Positions 10,601 through 20,729 of a stretch of DNA of 64,000 nucleotides are shown piece by piece; the first letter of the stretch is position 1, and every line of letters starts with the position of its first letter. The stretch comes from Heliopora coerulea. Taxonomy: Eukaryota; Cnidaria; Anthozoa; Scleralcyonacea; Helioporidae. The position numbers and the translations under genes are program-made. The notes beneath the pieces are model-generated. The model made no database searches. It was not told the origin of the DNA and worked only from the letters and a program-made list of their open reading frames with translations. The DNA is taken from contig JASJOG010000076.1 of the NCBI GenBank assembly GCA_030142905.1, positions 1,299,501 to 1,363,500 of the forward strand, in the 5' to 3' direction.

Positions 10601-13032
10601 GGGTGCTGATCCCAGGATTGTGACAAATGAAGGAGATACTCCATTGCATATAGCATGCCAGGAGGGACATAGTGATTGTGCAAAACTTCTACTAGACTAT
10701 GGTATGTTTGTAATAAGATAGCCAAGTAGGAAAAGTCATTTTGGTAGAATATTAGAGTTCCTTTTTGGCATAGGCATACCCAGAAATTTGACAGAGGCAA
10801 AGTTTTAGCAAGTCACTGACTGGTGTTACCATAAAAATTCAAATCTTTTGCTTATAACTCTTCCAGTACATATAAAGATGTAAACTTGTTGGTCTGAATT
10901 TAGTGTCCAAAGAAGCAATGAAGTCAACAACAACAACTCTTTGAGAAAATTTAATTCTAAGGTCACCTAAAGCACATGAAATGCTGTTAAAAAAACATCT
11001 ATCACCCATGAAGGGGTAATAGCACACTCATTCTATTTTTGGTAAAATTTTAGATTCTAATATTGCTTCTTCTCACTTTTCTGTGTTGCTTTGGTCCAGG
11101 CTCTGATGTAGACCATTGTGACAGCACTGGAAGATCTCCACTTGCAGCAGCGTGCAGTAAAGATGAATATGACTGCGTAAAGTTATTAATTGACAATGGT
11201 GCTGACCTCAAACCTTATCCCTTTGACAGTGCTAATAACTCACCACTCCATATTGCTGCACGACAGCCTGGTGCAAGGTGTCTAGGTCTCCTAATTGATG
11301 CTGAAATGGATGTAAACAAAATGTGTGATGGTGTAACACCTTTGTTTGAGGCAGCAAGTGTTGGAAGCAGTTTTGGTTGTAACCTTCTTCTTTCTAAAGG
11401 TACAGTATTTGCATGGCTTGATCTTGTTGTCTGGAACAGGTGGCTGATCCAAGGAGGGGAAGGGTACACTTCAATATTTTACTTGTCAAAGGAATGGCCC
11501 CTCCCCTTTAACAAGTTAACCAATCCCAGTTCACAAGTATGATTTGAGATATTTACTTTGTGGTCCACTGATAAACTTACTTCACAACAGAAAAATGAAC
11601 CCCCTCATTCCTAGCATCTTAGATCTGCCACTCATCTGCAATGGGCTATTTTTATCCAGTGGCTTAATGAGTACTATCACAGCCCAGGAAAAAACAGCAA
11701 TGGTGAACAATATTGAGGGAGATAAAGTTTTAATGGCTTTTGTGATATTTTTACTATTATTTTATACATAAAATTTACCAAATCACAATTTGGCATCCCC
11801 ATATTTTGGTACTAAGAGGCAATTGTCCCACTTGCATGCCATCACTATGCCACAGTTTGTTTTTTGTCACCACCACCACATCACCACATCACCATCACAA
11901 CACTAACCTTAACATGGCAATGGTCAGTTAATCTTCAGGCATCCTAACATATTAAAACAGGGAAAAAAAATGTTTCTAGTAAAGGGATCACTTAAACATT
12001 AATTTTATCTCATGTAAGTTTCAGCTATTCATCAAACCTTTAGCTTTTAAATGTAGTTTCATTCTGCATTTGCTGAGTTATGCTTTTAGGCAACTTCTTC
12101 CTGCATACATGTTTTAAATTTCTAGACTCTCATCAAAATCATAAGAAAACAAGGTGGTTAATGAGCATAATAGAATTATATTATATTGTGGAGTTATAGC
12201 ACATATCAGTTTAATAACTCTCAGCAAATTTCGCTGGTTATCCTACCATTATTTGTCCACTTCAACAATTTAATGGAGATTTCTAGAATCCCAACCAACC
12301 TTGTACCCAGGTCTTTTCTCTGCTAGTTCATTCTTTTGTCTGAAACTTGGTTTGTGTGATGTTTTTGAAGGTGCAGATCCTAATCAGGAATGTAGCGAGT
12401 ATGACGTCTTGACCTACACTCCCCTTATGATTGCAGCACAGGATAACCATGTGGACACAGTGGCAGAGCTTGTTTCTGGTGGAGCAGACATTAATTATGC
12501 AACCTTTACATCACCTCTAATACTTGCTGCAAAATCAGGAAGTTATAGTTCATTTAACTATCTCATTGACTCCAATGTTGATATTAATTATACTGATCCT
12601 GGTAAAAATACAGCACTGTCCACCATTTGTGGAATAATATGTTTGAGCCATGTCTCAAGAATGGATAAAGAACTTTTAGGTTGTTGCCGAAATCTTCTTC
12701 AATCTGGTGCTGATATCTCAAGACTCTTTCAAAGAGACATCTACTCACACCTGCTAGATTTGCCATTAATTCATTCACACCCAGAACTTATAAAACTAAT
12801 TCTGGAATTTGATGGTGACAGACATGAAACCAGAGAAATATGTGAGCTAAAAATTTGCCATAATGACTGGAAACCACTGTATGATATTGTGAAATCACCC
12901 AGAAGCCTGGAGCACTTGTGCCGCCTCCTTATCAGAAACACATTGGGATACAAGAGGCTGAAAGCAATTGATGACCTTCCCATACCAGATACCTTGAAGA
13001 ATTACCTGAGACACAAAGCTGGTTCCAAATAG
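7624..13032 (+). CDS. ASB3: Ankyrin repeat and SOCS box protein, ASB3-like
   Basis: This is the substrate-recognition subunit type of Cullin-RING E3 ubiquitin ligases: ankyrin repeats bind the substrate and the SOCS box binds Elongin B/C and Cullin. Exons: 7624-7633, 9213-9499, 10389-10701, 11100-11399 and 12371-13032. All phases join, giving 523 aa against about 518 in human ASB3. Ankyrin signatures run through exons 2-5 (GETPVFLATVKGND, DGVTPLYTAAQYGQ, GDTPLHIACQEGH, NSPLHIAARQPG, YTPLMIAAQDNHVD). The C-terminus carries the SOCS box: LEHLCRLLIRN (BC box) then LPIPDTLKNYL (Cul-box-like). The 10-nt first coding exon (ATGGTGGAAG) is a prediction based on a strong Kozak context, a good donor and exact phase match to exon 2; the remainder is firm. 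Intron 1 holds a Penelope-like element. It is convergent with the exonuclease gene. Confidence 0.9.
7779..8727 (+). mobile_element. Penelope-like retroelement, 5'-truncated, with inverted arms
   Basis: The arms 7779-8069 and 8437-8727 are near-identical inverted copies of about 291 bp around a 367-bp centre. The centre and right arm read as the end of a Penelope-type protein: a degraded C-terminal reverse-transcriptase region (8100-8240), then a GIY-YIG domain (8238-8561). Each arm therefore carries the last coding part plus the 3' UTR of the element. Both outer ends have a short hairpin followed by GAAACGTCAGTAAAG. In Penelope elements that position can hold a hammerhead ribozyme; here the first core box is degenerate (TTGAAAA rather than CTGANGA). 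It is inserted in ASB3 intron 1. Confidence 0.85.
8238..8561 (+). pseudogene. GIY-YIG endonuclease domain of the Penelope-like element
   Basis: This is a 107-residue open frame. After a VVYQYSCRCCGASYIG stretch it continues with QTRRLLHTRISEHLG, the GIY-YIG nuclease core (YIG, downstream Arg, Glu), and ends in a PVLNEN motif typical of Penelope elements. The upstream reverse-transcriptase part is frameshifted and truncated, so this is a remnant with no full-length enzyme. The ATG at its start is internal to the ancestral protein. Confidence 0.8.
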
Positions 13033-13587
13033 CTTTTCACGGGATACAAACTAAAGACAAACACAGCATTCTGCTATTTAGGATGTTTCATTGATGGACT
13101 AACTTACATTGTCTTGAAACATGTTTATGTATTTAGTAATGTAAATTACTCATTATATAAAAGTGATAAGTAAACACAATAGCATTATGAGAACTTGTTT
13201 TGGTGCAGTATTGCTACCAAATTAAAAAGATAGTTTGGTATTGCTGATATTCTTCTATCCTTATCCAACCATATGAAGAATGGTTAATGGTTTTATTACT
13301 GTTATTCTCAAAATGGGAGATTTCATACACATGTGAAAAACTGTCTACCTCACATAACTTGTTCTCATGCATAGTCTGGGATATTACAAGTGGTTTGGAA
13401 ATGGGAAAGATAACCTTGAAATATGGAGATCTCAGAATAGCACATGGGAGAAAAATTATCCACCAAAGCCCTAATATCCCAAGAGATTAATCACAGCTAT
13501 GTTTTACCAGAAAAAATCATTTGAGTGAACTTAAGTGCTACCCTCCTGCAATATCAATGTACCTGTAGTTGTGCAAGTGATCACTTC

Positions 13588-13593
13588 AATAAA
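13588..13593 (+). terminator. Candidate poly(A) signal, ASB3
   Basis: This is the first AATAAA I found downstream of the ASB3 stop, about 555 nt into the 3' UTR. Confidence 0.45.
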
Positions 13594-13746
13594 ATTAATT
13601 TTAAGGCTGATCTGTATCATTGATTTTACCCCTATGGAGAAGCAGTGACCAGTCATTACCACAGAGTGCATATTGAATATGAAGACTGTAAAGTAATGAC
13701 TAAATTAATTAATAGAAGAGGACACTTTTCCATAGTAATGCAAACA

Positions 13747-13752
13747 TTTATT
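13747..13752 (-). terminator. Candidate poly(A) signal, exonuclease gene
   Basis: AATAAA on the minus strand, about 160 nt beyond the distal stop codon at 13913. Its position fits an mRNA that extends past the in-frame TGA at 14459. Confidence 0.45.
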
Positions 13753-13912
13753 GATAATGACAGTTACATATCAATAGCATTGTTTTACATGTACACCATA
13801 GTTTGTTTTTCAAACACCAAAAAAAGCAGGAGAAACAGAGCAACTGCCTGGAACAACAAAAAACCAAATGAAACACCATACATACACGTACTTGTATTAT
13901 TTTATGAACACC

Positions 13913-16900
13913 TTAATTTGAAAGTGGTATGACCTGTCCATCTAATGACCACTTCTGGAGAAATAAAGTTCTTGTACCAGGTTGCTGGGAACATACTTCA
14001 CTTTGTTCTGTCTTCAAAAAAAAGTTGTTCGGAATATTTCCACTCGTATGGAAAATCTGCTGTGTGTTTATGTGGCTGACGTTCAATGGATAAATAAATT
14101 GAGGATTAATAAACAAGTTAACATATCCAGAAGGCACCACAGACGCAGTTCCGATGGTGTGGGGTTCCATTAAGCATGAAGGTCGAGAAGCCTCCCCATT
14201 CACATCTATAAGCTCAGGAGGTGAAGGACCTTGATAATTACAGAGCATGTCATTCATAACTATCAATCTTTGCTGGTGCACTTCACAGCAGTCAACATCT
14301 GGGGGCTCAAAGGCATTGGTAGAATTTTCAATCTGCACATTCTCATGTCCCTCAGACAATGTTGCAGCTTCCATACTGGTCAAAATAACATTTTGAAGCA
14401 CAAATTCCTCTTGCCCTTTGTCATCAGAGTCCTTATTGAAAGATACAATGTGACTCTGTCAAATGTTCTTTACTTCCTCTAGTGTGGATGTTTCAACTGG
14501 AACATAGATATTAATATCTCCAATCAAAATTCTCACTCTAGGCCAATTCTTTTGTCTTTCATCCAATTCATCATCAGCAAACACTACACAATGTGTACCA
14601 AGTTGATCAGTCTTGGCTGTGCCTTTTTCTTTACCTGTAGTGGGTATGTCTTGCGATGTGTTGCCTCTGGGAACTAAATCATTGTGCTCATCTTTAGTAC
14701 AAGCTTTTTGATGGTGCTCAAGGGGGGGATTGTTTTTACCTGAAGTGACAACAGAATGACTACTGCAATTTTCTGACATAAGAACTTCTTGAGTACAAGT
14801 CTCTGGTTCCTCACCATTTCTTTCTGGCAATACATCATCACTAGCACTTGACTGAACATGCAAATTTTTTGGTCCATCTGCAGTACCATCAGTGATAACT
14901 TGGTTGTTTTCACAGTTTTGCTCTGTAAATTGATTTTGCTTGTTTCTTCTCTTCTTTTTTTTCCTGAATTCTGTCTTATTTATGGAGTTTCCATGGTTAT
15001 TTGCTAACTTCTCTTTGCAACCATTAGGGGTTGTCTTCTTGCTTGGTGAAACAAATTCATCAATGGTAACACTCAAAGCCACAGCTGGCTTCATCAATTT
15101 GATGACAAAACTTCTGTTGGCATCTGTTTCATTGTCCCAGCATTCTGATGTTTCTGTTATGGTGAACTCATCTGGTGGTACCTCAGGGACATTAACTGGC
15201 CTTTGATAATTGTTCTTTTCTCTTAAAAATTCAGCAGGATCTATCTTTATATCAACTTCTTTGTTACTTGGATCTGCTTTACCATCCTCTAGTTCAAAAT
15301 CAGGCAGCTTAGCAAAACCACAGTAAGCCACTGTGCCTTGGTTCTTCAAGCCAAGGCCACCAAACTGACAAGCAAAGTACTTTGCAGTTTTTCGATCAAT
15401 CCCAAAGTCCTTCATGGTTGCATAAAAGTCCATAAATGAGCAACAGTCTTCGAATATTCTTTGAATTCTCTCATAAGTTAATTGAGTTTGAAGGATTTTC
15501 TTCAGGTTAACACATTTTGTATATGCATCTAAGTTTGACATCTTCTCTAGAAAACAAGAAAAACAACCCCCCCAGGAAAAAAACACACCCATCAGAAATT
15601 TCTTCTACTCAAAAAAGAGAAAATTGCTTAGTCAAGTCCTTCAAATGCCCTACCTCAATGCTTCATCTGCAAGTGAGCAGAATACATAACAATGAATACT
15701 TTGAATGTAGTTTACATTTTTAATCCGTGTTTCTACTAACTTGTGGTTATCACCAGTAACATTCCTGACAATAAATACCAGTCAATCAAAAGAATACATT
15801 TCTTTTGTTTGTTAAAATACTCAGTATGGATACTTTGGTACATGTAGAGAGAAGATCATTTTGAACCAGCACAGTTAGTTGCTTTATAACTTCCTTCATT
15901 CTCTTTGGTCAATAATAATGGTAGCATCTGAATAACAGTTTACCATGTAGGATGGTGAGCAGACATTGGTCAGTTTGTATTAAAGTTTAAAGGTGGCTAG
16001 ACTTTCATGGCAACTTTGTGCAAAATGGTGTTGGCAATTTTGAGTTCAACTGATATTCTTCCACTTTAAAAACTACTGCTACATTTGAAAATGTTGACAT
16101 TTATATGCCAGAAATTCAAGTCTAACCCCACTTTCTGGTGTTGTCTCTACAGTTATACATATTGAACACCAAGTTAGAGCGGAATGATATCACAGCTGTT
16201 TGTACATAGTCCTGGTCAGTGATAGTAATACACCAATGGTTATGTACAAAACAGTGTCTCAACAATGAAAGATCAAACTTTCAAAATGAGGAAAACATAA
16301 GGTTCAAGAAATGGTAACAGTAATGAGTTAAGGGTTCAATTCTGAAAAACTCACCTTCAAGAATTAACTGCTGTTCCTTAAGGGATAAATGTTTCTTGAA
16401 CATGCCACACCTGAACCAAATTAGTCAGTGAATGATTGAGTGAGTAAGCAAGTGACTATGATTGAATGATAGAGCAACTAATTGATTGATTGATCAAATG
16501 AGTTGGTGAGTTGGCTGGTCTTTTGGTTGATTGATCTGCCTGTTGGTTGGTGTGTTGTATGACAGAGAAAAGTCTCGAGTATTGGGACATTTTTAAGACC
16601 TGACATGGACCTGTTATGAAAAATGCAACTTTGGGCCTTCCAGCTGTGAAAAGGACCCACAACCTGGTGAATCTAGTAAGATGCTCTGCAAACTGAGCTA
16701 CAAAGGCTGTTGCTGAGAGCACGGTCATGAATTTACTTTACATATTGGTATGTGGGTCTGTTCATCTTTCAGTCCATGAGTAACAAGTGTGCTGATGAGT
16801 CAGTTTGTCTGTCTGTCCACCTATTGCTCAGTCCATCTGTCTGTCAGTAGGTAAGTGAAGTGTTTTATTCCACTCAAGTTAGCTCATGTTTTTGAGTAGA

Positions 16901-19900
16901 CTTTAGCAATGTAGGTTAATCATTAAACATTCTCTTAAATATGGTATACTTTCTAGATTACGCTGCTGTAACTCACAGTGTGTCAGCTGAAATTTTTTTG
17001 ATTTGGTTCAACACATCTTTCAGTGAGCCTTGGAAAAAAATATCGACCATTGCATTCACATCTCCCATAGCCCGGTGACGATCTGAAATGAAAAATGCAT
17101 CATGGTTGAAATATGAGGAATGATACATGAGGGAAAGGATAAAATAATTTCCAGGCAGCAGTACAAAAGAAAGTGCTTATATTTACTCATAAATGGTTTC
17201 TGGGGACAAAATTTTGAAAAAAGGGAATCCATGGATAATTGCACACTAGCAAGCTCTTTGAAATCACCAGCTTGGAGCTAAAATTAAAGTAAAAAAAGCA
17301 TAAGCTGCCATTGTGACAAAGGCATTCAATGGTCAACAATGTTCGTAATCACCAGTTTGCAATGGAAAACTAAATTGCAACAGATTTTGATGAAAAAATG
17401 TACAAATGTAAGTGGCCTTGTATCCAACTATTATTTTTAAGTCATAAAGACTAAATGCCTACAGGTACAGCTATTTGTTTACTTGCACAAAGAAGCAAGC
17501 AACATTAAATTTTACTTTTTGAAAGTCACATCTGAAGTATTACCCACCTCTTTGCAAAAGTCAAATGAATCAGCAAAGTGTAAGTTTGTCTTTTTTAGCA
17601 GATTCTCATCAATATTGTGCCTTTTCATGTTGCCAAGCAACATAATGAAGTCAAAACCAAAACCACCATGAGCACAGAGAACTAAAATGCAAATACTTAG
17701 AATAAAAATGAACTTTTATAGAGTAATGGTTGTAAACATGCAAAGGTAAATGCCATAATTATCATACTGCAAATTTTAAAGCATTTAATTTGTTGTGCAA
17801 ATGCTTTGTTTAGATGAAATGGATGAAGTGTACTGCAACTAGGTAAGTACAGTTGCTAAATTGGTTAAGAAACTATCAGTATCAAGATGTAAGCTTATTC
17901 ATATCAACTAATTTTTCTGTTTAACCTTGGAGTGTAAATATTGGGCCAAAACTGATTTCCACCGAAACAAATTGTTAATTACTTATGTCACATATTATTT
18001 TAATTGGAATGAAGTAATTGAAGGCAAAATAATACCCCCCTTAATCTTGACAAGAAGATGCCTCTGATTAAATAGATCAACACTAAACCGATATCAGATT
18101 TTATCAAAAATTACTGGTGCTTGTGAACAGGACCATCAAGATCAGGCACAGAAATGTAAACTGCCATGTAAGTGACAATTCATCTCAGTACAACATGCCA
18201 TAATTGTGCATGGGCTATGATAAGGATGCCCATCACCATGTCAGGTAACAGAAACATTTGAATTTCAGTTTATTGCCCTGTTCTTGCATTTCTTAAGCTC
18301 CATCGGTGCAAAATTATCATTACCCAAAGCTAAATGCATTCCCCATCTACATGTCACATCCTGTTAATAAAACAGTAGACCCTAGAACTATATTTTTCAA
18401 CATAAAAAGAACTCTCGTGCAAATTTCTGTTGCAGTATAACAGTCTTGGAGATGCCTAGGAATGATGCACTTTGTAAACATTATGCAGTCTCTGCTTTGG
18501 AGGTAGAGTGTATGGAATTTAATATTACCGGTACTAATTAGATACATATACAATTGTAAAAAATTAATGGCTGCCAATTTAATATTCTTTTATACAAATT
18601 TAACTTTGCATTTTGACCCTCATTTTTGTATTAAAATTCTTTTGAATATATGTTGGTAAAGTCTTTTTACATGTGGTTTACCGGTACATATTATCATGGA
18701 CTAGGTTACATTTGCCAGAGGACACTCCCTCATTTAAAGGCTGACATTCTAGGAAAGGGTCTTAGCTAGACCAGAAAGCTGTGGAAAATTTTGAAATTTT
18801 AAAGTCACTAGGAAGGAATGTCAGGTAATATGGCAACAGAATTAAACTTTAATAGTGCTGCTCACAATTATACTTTCAAAGATCATCCCCTTGACAAACT
18901 AAAGCATTTTCAATAGGGGATAAGCTTCCCTGATTTGGGACCTATGGCCTCCCTCACACCACCCCCTAATTGCAGCCAGTGAGGGAACAGTTAATAAGGG
19001 ATCTGACTGAAAAGACTTCTGGATATTTAACTTGTTGGTTCAATTGAAGACAGGTAGGACTTACCTGGGAAATAGTTATTGGAAGTTTTCTTATTAGCTT
19101 TTTTGACAATGTTTTTGATCCATTTAAATAATTTTTGTATTACTTCAGGGAACAATGGCTGGCCCACTAGATCATCTTTGGTGATACCACATTTTTCAAT
19201 GGCTAATAAAAAGAAATGGTTCTGAGTAAAAGAAATATATGAATACCATACTAAGCTGCATTGATTTGAATTAAGTATCTCCATAACACTGTGAAAAACA
19301 TCAGTGACAGGTGGGTGGGCAGCAATGAAGCTTTTGTAAGCTTAACAAAATTACTTTGTTGCAAGCCAAAGTTATACAGAAACTACTCCATAATGTTGAA
19401 TACATCATTTTAAATTTTTTGAATTTTCCTGATAGAGCATGCCACAATTGCTTTTTCTTCCAATCTTATAAACCTTTACAACTAATAGCAGCAATGAAAC
19501 TCTATTAGTTTTATCTTAATCCTGTCATGACCAGGGCTCACCCTTGTGATGAGTAAAATCATCTGTCATTGGCCAGAACAAAATACTAAAGAGTACCTTT
19601 GTGCCTTAATGGATTAAAATTAACTTCAAAATTTCAGAAGATACAGAGGTTGAAAGCCATGGATGTGGGTCACTGTTCTTTTTTGGGGTCTATATTAATG
19701 TAACTGGCTTTATAGTGGATATGACTGTTACTATTTCAAGTTCTTTGATCCTCACTGATATTAATTGTAAACCTGAAACCCCTTATACTCTATGTAAATT
19801 TGTTAATTCTTCAGATAGGTCCATGCACATTTGTATGACCATAACATATCATTTCACTCTATGTGATAGTTCTCCACTCAAGGGCTGTTGTTCATTGACT

Positions 19901-20474
19901 TTCATGGCTCCGACCCCCACCACTCTGACATATATTTATTCATTCATTCACTCATTCAATCATTCACTTACAACCACATTTCGGTGTCGAAACTTCTCAT
20001 CTACCAAAGGATCTTTGAACCAGCAACACCTTTTTGACAAAATTTCAAACAACAAAATAACATTTACGTTTTATGTCAATTTATTTATGTTAAATTTCTT
20101 TTGCAGTAAAGACGTGCAAATTTATTCACACTGGCGCACTGACCATTCTTTACGTAGCATCGACTTTCCACCTGAACTACACTCCCATTTCTAATCTGGA
20201 GGCACTGATCTAGTTTACTGTTTGACTTTTTCAATTAGTTTTGAATTTTAGATAATATTAATATGCTGTAAAATTTAATAAACTTTTAGGACTACTCACC
20301 AAACCAACCCAGTTCTTGGGTGGTTTTTATCAAACTCTCAAAAGATGCCTCGATCACGCTTGGTTCACACCTAGCTGCAATTTCAATTATATCACCTTGG
20401 AAAAGATTTCCACTCGCTGCTTCGCAGTCATAAAATATTAGTAACGGTTTTCGGGCACAGTCACCATCACTCAT
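13913..20474 (-). CDS. DEDDh 3'-5' exonuclease with long uncharacterised C-terminal region
   Basis: A predicted 3'-5' exonuclease of the RNase T/TREX-like class. Exons: 20474-20300, 19202-19065, 17681-17548, 17277-17187, 17082-16977, 16410-16355 and 15546 onward; all phases join. The full catalytic set is visible: FYDCEA (D16, E18; Exo I), AHGGFGFDF (D115; Exo II) and HRAMGDV (H182, D187; Exo III). After the nuclease (about residues 10-215), residues 215-330 look helical and globular. They are followed by a long polar, low-complexity stretch with a basic KKKKRRNK patch that could be a nuclear localisation signal. The reading frame stops at TGA 14459-14461 (595 aa) but continues open in the same frame for 182 codons to 13913. 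Splicing out 14432-14473 would give 763 aa. I cannot name an orthologue; TREX- or PML-type exonucleases are possible relatives. It is divergent with CCS. Confidence 0.85.
14432..14473 (-). other. Candidate 42-nt micro-intron spanning an in-frame TGA
   Basis: On the minus strand the segment begins GTAAAG after GAGGAA and ends TTTCAATAAG before GACTCTGATG, with a short pyrimidine-rich stretch (TATCTTTC) before the acceptor. Its length is a multiple of three and both junctions are in phase 0, so removal deletes the TGA and fuses two open frames. It is much shorter than every other intron in this window. Confidence 0.4.
16576..16710 (-). mobile_element. tRNA-derived SINE-like fragment
   Basis: Read on the minus strand, a box-A-like TAGCTCAGTTTGCAGAGC is followed about 30 nt later by a box-B-like GGTTGTGGGTCC. 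No cloverleaf can close well, so it is more likely a degenerate SINE than a tRNA gene. It lies in the exonuclease gene between exons 5 and 6. Confidence 0.4.
17682..20299. other. Exonuclease introns 1 and 2
   Basis: These are two large AT-rich introns around exon 2 (19202-19065). I see no other gene. A plus-strand open frame at 19715-20194 has no recognisable domain. Confidence 0.6.
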
Positions 20475-20729
20475 GGCTTTCTCGGTCCTATTTCTGTAGA
20501 ATATGTTGCACTATAGTACTGTATATCCTTCTATGATTGTATTTCGCGCCGGCCCACGTAAATGGAGAACTGTTTCCTAGCAAAGATCTCCTCGTTTACT
20601 AGTCGGAAAACGTCGACTATTGACGAACCAGATCCGAATATGTTGCACGATTACGGGGCAGAAAAAAAACCAAAAAAGCATGGCTTGAACGACTCGGTCG
20701 ACGGTCGATTGAGTGAGCATCAATGAAAA
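20475..20729. promoter_or_regulatory. Bidirectional promoter region, exonuclease / CCS
   Basis: This 255-bp gap lies between divergent start codons. It is locally richer in GC and CpG (for example CGCGCCGGCC near 20547) than the surrounding DNA, as expected of a shared unmethylated promoter. Confidence 0.6.

Larger units (their letters stand above)
13033..13912. other. Convergent 3' intergenic region
   Basis: This separates the ends of the ASB3-like (plus) and exonuclease (minus) genes. It holds candidate poly(A) signals for both and no other gene. Short open frames here have no protein-like character. Confidence 0.7.

Noticed and set aside
14459..14461. Selenocysteine decoding of the in-frame TGA
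   Set aside because: No SECIS-like hairpin was recognised downstream, and neither the exonuclease class nor the sequence context is a known selenoprotein. A micro-intron or nonsense change is simpler.
19715..20194. 159-residue plus-strand open frame inside exonuclease intron 1
   Set aside because: Low-complexity beginning, no domain, no splice context.
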